From: an uncultured Clostridium sp.
GTDB taxonomy: Bacteria > Bacillota > Clostridia > Clostridiales > Clostridiaceae
DNA length: 56,146 nucleotides
Reading direction: 5' to 3'
NCBI GenBank assembly: GCA_903789665.1
Contig: CAIFEX010000023.1
Span: 1 to 56,146, forward strand
Shown here: in pieces, positions 1 through 7,623 of the stretch
How the letters are laid out: each line of letters begins with the position of its first letter
Position numbering within the stretch: position 1 is the stretch's first letter
The notes under the pieces: generated by a model
The model's input: only the letters and a program-made list of their open reading frames with translations
The model's database searches: none
What the model was told of the DNA's origin: nothing
Position numbers and translations under genes: made by a program

Positions 1-71
1 TATCTTATCCACAGTTGTCATCTAGTCATTTCTAAAAAAATGGGGAAACTCTAATCACTTATTAAGTTAAA

Positions 72-1115
72 TCAGAACAAATAATAATTTAAATCTTCAT
101 ATACTATTTTGACTATGGCCCCCAAGGGTACTGCCAATACCATACCTACAAAACCTGCTGCCTTTCCGCCAATTATCAAAAGCAATATTATTACCAGTGG
201 ATGCATGCTTATACTGTCTCCGGTAACTTTAGGAGAAAGTATATTCCCCTCTATTTGCTGCAGTACATAAAGCCACAGAGCAGTCCACAGAGCCGCTCTG
301 GGAGATTTTATAAGAGCTATAATTACAGCCGGCAGTGCTCCAAATATAGGTCCAAAATATGGAATGATATTGAAAAATGCATTCAGTACGGAAAGTATTA
401 TGGGAAATTCCACTTTCAATGTTACCAGAATGAAAAATGTAACTACACCTACAAATCCGCTCAAAATAAGCTGGCTCATTATATATCTGCCCAATATCTT
501 GTCTGCATGGCAGCACATTTTTTCAATTACACCTCTGCTGCCCATCGGAAATACGGACAGCATTTTTCCGTTTATGCACTCTCCATCCGCCAAAAAATAA
601 TAAACTATTATAGGTATAACTATTATAGACAAAATATTTTGTCCCATATAAATTATAAAATCAAACATCTTACTACATGTATTTACAATTCCACTGTCAA
701 TTTTACCGTTCAAACTGCTTATCAGGGAATAGATAATCCTGTTATTTTGAACCGGCTTTAATTTCATGTAAAATCCATCTATCATATTTTGAATGCCCTC
801 AGCGGCAGAATTTAAATTCAAGCTCTCATCAAACAGAGAAGGTATGAGTATTACAAAAGTTCCCACTACAAACAATATCAACAGGCCCACTAGAAAAAAA
901 GCGCCCATTCTCCTATTCAAGCCTCTATTCAGCATGGAATTGTGTATGGGCTTTAACGTATACGCTATCAAAAAAGATATAAATATCAAACCTATAATTT
1001 CCCTTAAAAGAGAGCTTACAATAATAAATACAATAAATATTGCCAATACAGCCGCCATTATAATATACTTGATGCTGACTTTTTTATGAACACTCATTCT
1101 GACATCATCTTCCAC
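72..1115 (-). CDS. AI-2E family transporter (UPF0118-type permease)
   Basis: A polytopic inner-membrane protein of 347 residues with about seven or eight hydrophobic segments. The conserved C-terminal signature is visible: IPYFGP at residues 251-256, then QQIEGNILSPKV at 286-297 and HPL at 305-307. Members of this family export small molecules or act as ion antiporters; the substrate here cannot be read from sequence. The longest reading frame starts with GTG at 1115 without a clear ribosome binding site. An ATG at 1097, preceded by GGAAG, is an equally good start. It follows the PRC-barrel gene by 28 bases on the same strand, so the two are probably co-transcribed. The remaining 71 bases to the window edge hold no gene that I can see. 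Confidence 0.85.
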   Translation of the reverse strand: MEDDVRMSVHKKVSIKYIIMAAVLAIFIVFIIVSSLLREIIGLIFISFLIAYTLKPIHNSMLNRGLNRRMGAFFLVGLLILFVVGTFVILIPSLFDESLNLNSAAEGIQNMIDGFYMKLKPVQNNRIIYSLISSLNGKIDSGIVNTCSKMFDFIIYMGQNILSIIVIPIIVYYFLADGECINGKMLSVFPMGSRGVIEKMCCHADKILGRYIMSQLILSGFVGVVTFFILVTLKVEFPIILSVLNAFFNIIPYFGPIFGALPAVIIALIKSPRAALWTALWLYVLQQIEGNILSPKVTGDSISMHPLVIILLLIIGGKAAGFVGMVLAVPLGAIVKIVYEDLNYYLF

Positions 1116-1143
1116 AATTTTTCTAAATTTGCCGTGCTTAATT

Positions 1144-1632
1144 CTATTTTCTCTTTAAGGATCCATGTGCCAAGTTAAAGAACTCAAATTTCCAGTTTTT
1201 ACCTCTATACAGCAGATTTTTATCTCCCAATATCAAATTATCCACAAGCAATATCTTCCTGCCCTTTATAAAATTATTTATAAATCCGGTAGACAATACG
1301 AGTGCCCTTATTGAAAATTTTCCTTCATCAAATAAAACATCCTCAACTACACCCATGAGTTCACCTTTTTCGTCCAGCACATCCATATTTTTTATATCCT
1401 CAAATTGAAGATATTTTCCCTTATTAACGTCGGTTACAACTATTATCGACGTGAAATTTATCACGTCCTCTATATTCACATTCAGTGTTTTTTTAAATAT
1501 ATTATTGGGGGTTATGACAAATCCTGCCACCTTTTTACTGTCGAAATTCAGTACTATGTCGCTTATAAAGCCCAACATCTTTCCTGAAAGATCTATTACA
1601 TCCTTAAATATGAAATCTCCAGTCCTATACAA
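1144..1632 (-). CDS. PRC-barrel domain protein
   Basis: A 162-residue soluble protein that looks like two tandem PRC-barrel units, roughly residues 5-75 and 80-150. Each has the family pattern of a short strand, a G-x-xxG-x-I/V-x-D turn (for example GKMLGFISDIVL at 17-28 and GELMGVVEDVLF near 90) and following strands. PRC barrels are small beta-barrel modules found in photosynthetic reaction centre H subunits, RimM and many standalone bacterial proteins, where they bind proteins or RNA. No specific role can be assigned. The TTG start is supported by AAAGGTGAT four bases upstream. It sits between the Rrf2 regulator and the AI-2E permease, and is probably transcribed with the permease. Confidence 0.75.
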   Translation of the reverse strand: MYRTGDFIFKDVIDLSGKMLGFISDIVLNFDSKKVAGFVITPNNIFKKTLNVNIEDVINFTSIIVVTDVNKGKYLQFEDIKNMDVLDEKGELMGVVEDVLFDEGKFSIRALVLSTGFINNFIKGRKILLVDNLILGDKNLLYRGKNWKFEFFNLAHGSLKRK

Positions 1633-1683
1633 AATATCACCTTTAATTTAAAATAATTATCTTTATTTTGCGCAAAAAATAAA

Positions 1684-1711
1684 AAAATATAACTTGTACA
1701 AGTTATATTTT
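1684..1711 (-). terminator. Intrinsic terminator after the Rrf2 gene
   Basis: A perfect 28-base palindrome with 14-base arms centred on TTGTACAA. On the minus strand it is followed by a T-rich run (TTTTTTTATTTTTT). It lies eight bases past the Rrf2 stop codon and upstream of the PRC-barrel gene. The PRC gene probably has its own promoter or depends on read-through. Confidence 0.7.
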
Positions 1712-1719
1712 AAAATCGT

Positions 1720-2166
1720 CTATTTATTTTTTTTATTTTTCTTTCTCACCATCTGGTTATAATCGTCTACCATATCCTGCAAGGTGGTAAATTTCATAAC
1801 TCTATCTATACTTTCCTTGATCTTGCTCCATAAAAGCCTAGTGGCACAGCAGTCTATCTTGCTGCAGGAACTCTCGTTATTTTCATCTATACAATTTGAA
1901 ATTTCCACAGGGCCTTCCAATACACCCATTATCTCAGCTATGGTTATATCTTTAGGTTCCCTATTTAAAATATATCCTCCCTGGGCTCCCCTTATACTTT
2001 TGATCAAATTAGATTTTCTCAAGCTGGAAAATAGCTGCTCTAAATAATACTCCGATATATTCTGTCTTTCCGATATGCTTTTTATAGAAGATGGCTCCCC
2101 ACTATAGTGAATAGCCAGATCCAACATTGCCCTGACACCATATCTTCCTTTTGTAGATAATTTCAA
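1720..2166 (-). CDS. Rrf2/IscR-like transcriptional regulator
   Basis: A winged-helix regulator of the Rrf2 family. The N-terminus matches the family opening KLSTKGRYGVRAML, the recognition helix lies in ISEYYLEQLFSSLRKSN, and RGAQGGY follows. With the TTG start at 2166, cysteines fall at residues 92, 101, 106 and 107, the region where IscR-type proteins bind a [2Fe-2S] cluster; the C-x8-C-x4-CC spacing is typical of Gram-positive members. It probably senses Fe-S status or a related redox cue. An in-frame ATG at 2181 exists but lacks a ribosome binding site, whereas TTG is preceded by GGGAAGTGG and gives the standard family length. The usual iscS/iscU partners are not beside it. Confidence 0.85.
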   Translation of the reverse strand: MKLSTKGRYGVRAMLDLAIHYSGEPSSIKSISERQNISEYYLEQLFSSLRKSNLIKSIRGAQGGYILNREPKDITIAEIMGVLEGPVEISNCIDENNESSCSKIDCCATRLLWSKIKESIDRVMKFTTLQDMVDDYNQMVRKKNKKNK

Positions 2167-2215
2167 TTGACCACTTCCCATCTACTTTTTTAGATCAATA
2201 GCTATTATATTTTCT

Positions 2216-2244
2216 ATATTATCAAATCAGAGTAAAATTGTCAA
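2216..2244 (-). promoter_or_regulatory. Sigma-A promoter of the Rrf2 gene
   Basis: On the minus strand TTGACA (2239-2244) is followed after exactly 17 bases by TAATAT (2216-2221). The start site would fall about 40 bases upstream of the Rrf2 start codon. Any autoregulatory operator should overlap this segment. Confidence 0.6.
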
Positions 2245-2264
2245 CTATAGCCTGCAGGATCCAT

Positions 2265-2293
2265 TTGACAAGGCAATAAAATTCTTCTAGAAT
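2265..2293 (+). promoter_or_regulatory. Sigma-A promoter of the metal ATPase gene
   Basis: TTGACA (2265-2270), a 17-base spacer and TAGAAT (2288-2293), a near-consensus promoter. The -10 element lies inside the left arm of the 20-bp inverted repeat. The start point should be near 2300, at the left edge of the CsoR-like operator, an arrangement suited to repression. Confidence 0.7.
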
Positions 2294-2341
2294 AATCATA
2301 TACCATATAGGGGCATATAGCATATGATTATTCTAGAAGAA
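2282..2341. repeat. 20-bp perfect inverted repeat flanking a CsoR-like site
   Basis: The left arm TTCTTCTAGAATAATCATAT (2282-2301) is matched exactly by its reverse complement at 2322-2341, with 20 bases between. Each arm contains the 8-bp palindrome TTCTAGAA. The left arm covers the -10 box and the right arm runs into the ribosome binding site region of the ATPase gene. Because transcription should start near 2300, only the right arm is transcribed, so it is more likely a DNA-level operator than an RNA hairpin. Confidence 0.75.
2300..2316. promoter_or_regulatory. Candidate CsoR operator
   Basis: ATACCATATAGGGGCAT lies between the arms of the inverted repeat, just downstream of the -10 box. 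It resembles the pseudo-palindromic ATACC...GGGG.AT operators of Gram-positive CsoR regulators as I remember them. A CsoR-type gene lies immediately downstream of the ATPase. The match is inferred from memory, not from an alignment. Confidence 0.5.
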
Positions 2342-2355
2342 AGGTCGGATTTTTC

Positions 2356-4218
2356 ATGACTTTTATCGACAAATTCAAGAAAGAAGACGGATTTCGCACA
2401 TTATGTCTGACCGTACTCTCAGGCATAGTTTTAATTATAAGTTTTTTCAAGTTGATTCCACAACTGCCATTCGATGCGGCATGGATTGCCATTCTCGTAA
2501 GTGGAGTTCCCATAATCATCGGGGCAGCAAGGGGATTGATAACCGAATTTGACGTCACTGCCGACTTACTGGTGGCAATTGCACTAATAGCAGCACTTGT
2601 AATAGGACAATATTTTGCTGCAGGAGAAGTTGCTTTTATTATGCAGCTGGGTACAGTATTAGAGGATGTCACGGCAGATAAATCCCATAAAAGTCTGCAG
2701 TCTCTTATAAATCTCACACCCCAGAAGGCCTGCCTCCATACGGCAGCGGGCAATAAAGAAATACTGGCCTCAAAAGTCAAAAAGGGAGATATTCTCCTGG
2801 TTCGCCCTGGAGAGGCCATACCGGTCGATGGAAGAATACTCAAGGGAAACACCTCTGTCGATCAATCCATCATGACCGGTGAATCCGTTCCAGTGGACAA
2901 AACAGCCGGAGAGGAAGTATACCAGGGAACCATAAACCAGCAGGGCGTTATAGAAATAAAGGCCACTAACGCAGGCAATAACTCCTCTCTAAAAAAAATG
3001 ATCAATTTAGTAAGACAAGCTGAGGAAAATAAAGCACCAATCGTCCGCATTGCAGATAAATGGGCCCGTATCCTTGTTCCAATTGCCCTGGGCTGTTCAA
3101 TACTTATATTTTTTCTTACAAAAAACATATACAGGGCAGTAACTGCCCTGGTCGTTTTCTGTCCCTGCTCGCTCGTGCTGGCCACGCCCACTGCCATAAT
3201 GGCTGCAATTGGAAATGCCACAAAGAAGGGAATACTTATTAAATCCGGTTCTGCAGTGGAAACTGCTGCAAAACTGGACACCCTGGTTATGGATAAGACG
3301 GGAACACTCACCTGCGGCAAGCTGCAGGTCAAAGATATAATAATGCTCAACCACGACCTGGATAAAACATATTTTATAAAATTAATCGCCAGTGCAGAAA
3401 AATTCTCCGAACACCCTTTGGGAAAAGCAATTTTCACCTACAGTCAAAATTATGGAATTGCCGCAGAGGATCCTGAATCATTTACAATGCAAGCTGGAAA
3501 AGGTATACTTGCAATAGTCGACGGACACAAACTATCAATTGGCATGAAAACCATAGATAAAAAAATCATGGAAAGTTCCCCGGATGCCGCAAAACTCATT
3601 GAGAAAATCCAAAATCAGGGAAAAACCGTACTACCTGCAGCACTGGATGGAAAAATTGCAGGAATTATATCAATTGCAGATACACTCCGCCTGGAGTCTA
3701 AAAGCACAATTTCAAGACTGAAAAAAACTGGGTTGTCCCACATAATCATGCTAACAGGTGACAATGAGGCTGTTGCCAATTCTATTGGACAATCTATAGG
3801 AATGACAGATATATTTGCCTCACAGCTTCCCGGGGATAAAGCTTCCACGGTAAAAGAGCTCACAAAAAGCGGCCATTTTGTAGGCATGCTGGGAGACGGT
3901 GTTAATGACGCTCCAGCTCTGGCTACAGCTTCTGTAGGAATCGTCATGGGTGCCATAGGCTCGGATGTGGCCATTGAGGCCGCAGATATTGCACTGATGA
4001 GTGACGACATAGGAAAACTCCCTTTTTTAATAAATCTCTGCCGCAAAACCAGGGGACGTATCATATTCAATATCGTGATCTCCATGTGCCTTAATTTTTT
4101 TGCCATTATCCTCGCGGGCCTTGGAATTTTAAACCCTGTAACCGCAGCACTTGTCCACAACTGTGGATCTGTTTTTGTAGTTACAAATTCCGCACTTCTT
4201 CTTGCATATAGAGAATAA
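2356..4218 (+). CDS. P1B-type heavy-metal-translocating ATPase without N-terminal metal-binding domain
   Basis: A 620-residue membrane pump that exports a soft or transition metal using ATP. Family landmarks are all present: actuator loop TGES at 174-177, intramembrane metal site CPC at 269-271, phosphorylation site DKTGT starting at D313, HP dipeptide at 353-354, and GDGVNDAP starting at 513. The protein begins almost directly with the first membrane helices, so there is no HMA domain or His/Cys-rich tail. The last helix carries H601-N602-C-G-S instead of the Met/Ser pattern of copper pumps or the Asp of zinc/cadmium pumps, so the metal is uncertain. The csoR-like gene 82 bases downstream argues for copper. 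The ATG is preceded by AGAAGAAAGG. Confidence 0.9.
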   Translation: MTFIDKFKKEDGFRTLCLTVLSGIVLIISFFKLIPQLPFDAAWIAILVSGVPIIIGAARGLITEFDVTADLLVAIALIAALVIGQYFAAGEVAFIMQLGTVLEDVTADKSHKSLQSLINLTPQKACLHTAAGNKEILASKVKKGDILLVRPGEAIPVDGRILKGNTSVDQSIMTGESVPVDKTAGEEVYQGTINQQGVIEIKATNAGNNSSLKKMINLVRQAEENKAPIVRIADKWARILVPIALGCSILIFFLTKNIYRAVTALVVFCPCSLVLATPTAIMAAIGNATKKGILIKSGSAVETAAKLDTLVMDKTGTLTCGKLQVKDIIMLNHDLDKTYFIKLIASAEKFSEHPLGKAIFTYSQNYGIAAEDPESFTMQAGKGILAIVDGHKLSIGMKTIDKKIMESSPDAAKLIEKIQNQGKTVLPAALDGKIAGIISIADTLRLESKSTISRLKKTGLSHIIMLTGDNEAVANSIGQSIGMTDIFASQLPGDKASTVKELTKSGHFVGMLGDGVNDAPALATASVGIVMGAIGSDVAIEAADIALMSDDIGKLPFLINLCRKTRGRIIFNIVISMCLNFFAIILAGLGILNPVTAALVHNCGSVFVVTNSALLLAYRE

Positions 4219-4300
4219 ATAAGTTCTGACAATCATTCTTGTCATTAAAGCTTGCATTTTTTCTGCAAATTTTATAATATAATTCGAGGGGAGTGATTTT

Positions 4301-4582
4301 ATGCCAGCTTGTCAGCACCATGATGTAAATAAACTTTGCAAAAGAATCAACAGAGTTCAGGGGCAATTAAAAGGTATATGCAAAATGTTGGAAGATGACA
4401 AACCCTGTGATGAAATAATCATCCAGCTCAATTCGGCAAAAGCAGCACTGCAGAAAATCAGCCAGATAATACTTGAAGATCACTTGGAATACTGTGTCCT
4501 GGATGCACTACGCAAAGGTGACAGGGAACCTCAAATTGAAAGTTTGAAAAGAGCCTTAAATCAGTATACGAAAATGATTTAA
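4301..4582 (+). CDS. csoR: CsoR-family copper-sensing transcriptional repressor
   Basis: A 93-residue all-helical repressor of the CsoR/RcnR/FrmR family, whose members bind operator DNA as tetramers and release it on binding metal. The opening VNKLCKRINRVQGQLKGI is the family hallmark. Cys36, His61 and Cys65 sit at the positions of the three Cu(I) ligands of CsoR. RcnR-type nickel sensors have His in the last position, so Cu(I) is the best guess. The N-terminus has additional C4, H6 and H7. It follows the P1B ATPase, and the ATPase promoter has a CsoR-like site, so it probably represses this pair. GAGGGGAG precedes the ATG. A weak internal promoter (TTGCAT near 4252, TAATAT near 4275) may give separate expression. 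Confidence 0.88.
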   Translation: MPACQHHDVNKLCKRINRVQGQLKGICKMLEDDKPCDEIIIQLNSAKAALQKISQIILEDHLEYCVLDALRKGDREPQIESLKRALNQYTKMI

Positions 4583-4589
4583 CCAAAAT

Positions 4590-4634
4590 AAAAGCAGCCA
4601 TCCATCGTTTTTACGCAATTTCATGGCTGCTTTT
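4590..4634. terminator. Bidirectional terminator between csoR and the flavin reductase gene
   Basis: Twelve-base perfect arms AAAAGCAGCCAT and ATGGCTGCTTTT enclose a 21-base loop, with T-runs on both strands. It separates the two convergent genes. Confidence 0.8.
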
Positions 4635-4663
4635 TACCTGGCTTCAATTGGAAATTTCAAATA

Positions 4664-5167
4664 TTAACCCTGATAACAGTTCACTATCTCTCCATAGTAG
4701 ATCTTGTGATAATTTCCTGCATAACTGCCGCTGTAACAATTTGAATCTATATTTTTGGATAAAAATTTCCTATCCATATCCTGCTTATATACAATCTTAC
4801 ATTCATAGTACATGCTGCATCCAGCTATGACAGGACTATCAACACTTTTACCCGGAACTGTCTTCAGATTGCACTCCTTGAATTTATCTATATCCCTTCC
4901 TGATTTTGTTCCGCATATGTTAAAGGCCTTTTTCATACTATCATCAAAACATACGCTTACAGTAAAATTATTGCTCTTTTCCATAAATTCTCTAGTATAT
5001 CTGGACTGCCTTACAAGCACGGTAAAAATCGGTTTTTGCCAAACAATGCCAATACTTCCCCACCCTATGGTCATGGTGTTTACCTTTCCGTTATACTTGC
5101 TTGTCAAAAAAGCCCTTCCTTTTCCTATATTTTCAATGGTTTCTGTCATATTTTTTGTGAATTCCAT
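4664..5167 (-). CDS. Flavin reductase-like FMN-binding split-barrel protein
   Basis: A 167-residue protein of the flavin reductase / DIM6-NTAB type, with the split-barrel features FLTSKYNGKVNTMTIGWGSIG near residues 20-40 and KPIFTVLVRQSRYT at 46-60. Such proteins bind FMN and reduce flavins or small substrates, or act as flavoredoxins. The physiological partner is unknown. The reading frame extends upstream to a far codon, but the ATG at 5167 is the sensible start because GGAGGG lies about 12 bases before it, overlapping the stop codon of the PHP gene. The two genes are therefore probably co-transcribed, 16 bases apart. The C-terminal third has several Cys and Tyr residues (SNCYSGSYAGNYHKIYY). 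Confidence 0.75.
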   Translation of the reverse strand: MEFTKNMTETIENIGKGRAFLTSKYNGKVNTMTIGWGSIGIVWQKPIFTVLVRQSRYTREFMEKSNNFTVSVCFDDSMKKAFNICGTKSGRDIDKFKECNLKTVPGKSVDSPVIAGCSMYYECKIVYKQDMDRKFLSKNIDSNCYSGSYAGNYHKIYYGEIVNCYQG

Positions 5168-5183
5168 AATACAATAATCCCTC

Positions 5184-5960
5184 CTACAATAAATTTTTAT
5201 CGTATTCTTTTTTTCTATTTTTAAAATACACAACTTTCAGGTTGCAGAGTCCTGCAATCTCAACTGCACTTTTGAAGTTAGAGCCTATATTATAGGAATT
5301 GTGGGCATCAGAACCTATAGTTATGTATTTTCCGCCAAGTTCACCAAACTTCTTATACATCTCTATCATATTTTGGATTGCACTCTTATTTCCGAGCCTT
5401 CGGGTATTCAGCTCAAGACATTTATCCTGATCTATAAGTTTTTTAAATATCTCATCTATTATCTCCGAAAAACTGCTGCAGTATAATTCACTATCTTCAT
5501 ATCCAGAATATCTGGCTATATAGTCAATATGCCCAAGGCTGTCTATAAAGTCAAATTTACTTAAATTATCCAGTATGGCTTGAAAATATTTGGAATAGGT
5601 CTCTTTTTTACTTTTTCCCCTATAATAATCAGGAGAATATAAATCCTTATTATCAACCAGATGTGTAGAACCTATTACATAATCAAATGGATTGTTTTCT
5701 ATAAGCTCCCTGCTTTCCTTCAGGCAATCTTCCTTCATTCCAAGTTCTATTCCCAAAAGCAAATTATCATTTCTCCACCTGGAATATTCCCGAAAGTATT
5801 TATCCACATCAAAGCGGAAAGAATCTTTCTGTGGAAAATTAATATCCATATGTTCGGTTATTATGAGAGACATAGCATTTTCCCTGGCATACTTTCTGGC
5901 ACACTCTATCTTCATTTCCGAATCCGTTGAAAAAGTAGTGTGTACATGTGTATCAAACAA
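5184..5960 (-). CDS. PHP-domain phosphatase, probable histidinol-phosphatase (HisJ/HisK type)
   Basis: A 258-residue TIM-barrel metallohydrolase of the PHP family. Metal ligands are visible in order: H5-x-H7 (HVHT), D13, H37 in TEH, E72 in GIE, H100 in GSTH, H144 in GHID, and D218-x-H220 in GSDAH. The length and motif spacing match HisJ/HisK histidinol-phosphatases, which dephosphorylate L-histidinol phosphate in the penultimate stage of histidine synthesis. The his operon 2.4 kb upstream on the same strand lacks any gene for this step, so this protein is the natural candidate. The TTG start follows AGGAGGT with a nine-base spacing. It lies 22 bases after the AEC permease gene. Confidence 0.8.
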   Translation of the reverse strand: MFDTHVHTTFSTDSEMKIECARKYARENAMSLIITEHMDINFPQKDSFRFDVDKYFREYSRWRNDNLLLGIELGMKEDCLKESRELIENNPFDYVIGSTHLVDNKDLYSPDYYRGKSKKETYSKYFQAILDNLSKFDFIDSLGHIDYIARYSGYEDSELYCSSFSEIIDEIFKKLIDQDKCLELNTRRLGNKSAIQNMIEMYKKFGELGGKYITIGSDAHNSYNIGSNFKSAVEIAGLCNLKVVYFKNRKKEYDKNLL

Positions 5961-5982
5961 AATATATTACCTCCTGTAAATT

Positions 5983-6903
5983 TTAAATTATATATTTCAA
6001 AATCATGGTTATAAGTGGGATAGTAAACATTGATATTATAGTACTCATAAATATTATTCTAGCGGCCAGTTTATAATCTGCATTGTATTTTTCAGCAAAT
6101 ATGGAAGCTACTACTGCTGCAGGCATGGCCTCAATTACAGCACATATTTGAATCATAAGTGTGTCCACATGGAAAATTCTCAATATAAATACGGTAAGCA
6201 GCGGCATTACTATCAATCTTAAAAAACATCCGTAATATACCATAAGCTCTGAAAAAATATCTTTTAATCTTGCCTCTGACAGCATGGATCCGACTATAAT
6301 CATGGAAAGAGGAGTAGTCATCGAACCCACCGTACTGACTGCAGTATATAGAGTATAAGGCAATTTAATTGAAAATACAAACATCAAAAAACCAATCACT
6401 GTTGAAATTACAGCAGGGTTTAAAAGCGCATTTTTCACGGTTTTCATATTATTTTTACCCGTATAAAGTACTACCCCTACGCTGAACATGAGTAAATTAT
6501 AAGGTATGTTGAATATGGCACCATAAAATATTCCTATTTTACCGAATATTCCTTCCAATACGGGATACCCCATGAACCCGCTGTTGGGAAATATACTTGA
6601 AAATCTAAGTACACTTTTAACCCTGTCTTTATTATGTAAAACAAAAAACTTACTCAATAATATGAAAATTATCTGAATTACCGCAGAACATAGAAATATG
6701 CTTTCTGCATTTTTTACCATTTTTTCTGAATAATTATAGTTAAAAGACGTCAAAAGTAAAGCTGGAAGAGTTATATCCAATAAAAAATTTGAAAGACTTT
6801 TTACTGATTCCTTGGTTATTATATCCTTCTTTCTTGCGAAAACTCCAACCAACATCATAATTGACAATATTATCACTTGATTTACTACTTTAATGTTCAA
6901 CAA
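5983..6903 (-). CDS. AEC (auxin efflux carrier) family permease
   Basis: A 306-residue membrane protein with about ten hydrophobic segments in two halves, typical of bacterial AEC transporters. These proteins move small carboxylates such as malate or malonate, or other organic anions; the substrate here is unknown. FPNSGFMGYPVLEGIFG (about residues 90-106) resembles the conserved N-x-x-F-x-G-x-P motif of the first half. Two consecutive TTG codons (6903 and 6900) can serve as start after CAGGAAC; the second has better spacing. It is probably in one transcript with the PHP and flavin reductase genes downstream. Confidence 0.82.
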   Translation of the reverse strand: MLNIKVVNQVIILSIMMLVGVFARKKDIITKESVKSLSNFLLDITLPALLLTSFNYNYSEKMVKNAESIFLCSAVIQIIFILLSKFFVLHNKDRVKSVLRFSSIFPNSGFMGYPVLEGIFGKIGIFYGAIFNIPYNLLMFSVGVVLYTGKNNMKTVKNALLNPAVISTVIGFLMFVFSIKLPYTLYTAVSTVGSMTTPLSMIIVGSMLSEARLKDIFSELMVYYGCFLRLIVMPLLTVFILRIFHVDTLMIQICAVIEAMPAAVVASIFAEKYNADYKLAARIIFMSTIISMFTIPLITMILKYII

Positions 6904-6970
6904 CGTTCCTGAGCTCTAAATACCGGGCAATCAGGTATTTTCACCTCTCTTCCTTCCATTACAACTTCAT

Positions 6971-7558
6971 CTACTCCAAATCAGTATACATGCACCTGTC
7001 AGCATATTTGGAAATCAGGTCAAAAAGTTCTTTTATACTGCCATGTGCTCCCCATTTCAATATATTATTTGACATCTCCTCATTTTGGGCTAAAAACTGA
7101 TATAGATTCAAAATTATATAATCCCTTATTCTGAGATACAGGTAATCTTCCTCCATGTATATTATTCTCTCATTCAAATTCTCTATGGAGCTGTACCTCT
7201 CTATAAAGTCAAGTTCATCCCCATTTAACTTATCTCCGTTTTTAAAAACCACTCTGCCCTTTGAAACTTCCGTCTCAGATTCTCTTTCAATATTTTCTAT
7301 AGCTTTTCCCATCTCGTCCGTACCAGGTATTTTACCATTTTGGGCCCATTTTTCCATCATTTTCAGATGCTTTGCCCAAAGTTTTTTCATCGATACAATG
7401 CCGGCTTTCAAAGTTGACTCATAATTTTCAATTTTCCCTGCAGCTTTTTTTCTGGTCTCCAAAGTATCGTACACACTTTTATGCCAATAATTTTTTGCCT
7501 GAAATATAGGCTTGGCAGACACTTCCACCAGCTCAGACAAAAATTCAGATCTATCCAT
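6971..7558 (-). CDS. Uncharacterised soluble, mostly helical protein
   Basis: A 195-residue protein that I do not recognise. It has no signal peptide or membrane segment, is rich in charged residues, and should be almost entirely alpha-helical. Features include a Trp-containing segment AKNYWHKSVYDTLETRKKAAGK near residues 21-42, a central KKLWAKHLKMMEKWAQNGKIPG region, and an acidic C-terminal half. The ATG start is preceded by AAGGGGGAT. It lies between the PAP2 and AEC genes on the same strand, so it may belong to either transcript. No function is proposed. Confidence 0.65.
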   Translation of the reverse strand: MDRSEFLSELVEVSAKPIFQAKNYWHKSVYDTLETRKKAAGKIENYESTLKAGIVSMKKLWAKHLKMMEKWAQNGKIPGTDEMGKAIENIERESETEVSKGRVVFKNGDKLNGDELDFIERYSSIENLNERIIYMEEDYLYLRIRDYIILNLYQFLAQNEEMSNNILKWGAHGSIKELFDLISKYADRCMYTDLE

Positions 7559-7623
7559 ATCATATCCCCCTTGTCCTCTTTCTCCTGCCTACTGGCTGAA
7601 GATTACTTCTATATTATAATCCA

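Noticed and set aside
201-761. Long plus-strand reading frames opposite the AI-2E permease gene, and many similar frames opposite other genes
   Set aside because: They have no ribosome binding sites, odd composition and lie wholly within well-supported genes on the other strand. They are shadows caused by codon bias.
2328-4232. Minus-strand frames opposite the P1B ATPase
   Set aside because: The ATPase has all family motifs on the plus strand; the opposing frames encode no recognisable protein.
6918-6940. AAATACC/GGTATTT hairpin before the AEC gene
   Set aside because: A short AT-rich stem with no T-run; it could be chance in such sequence.
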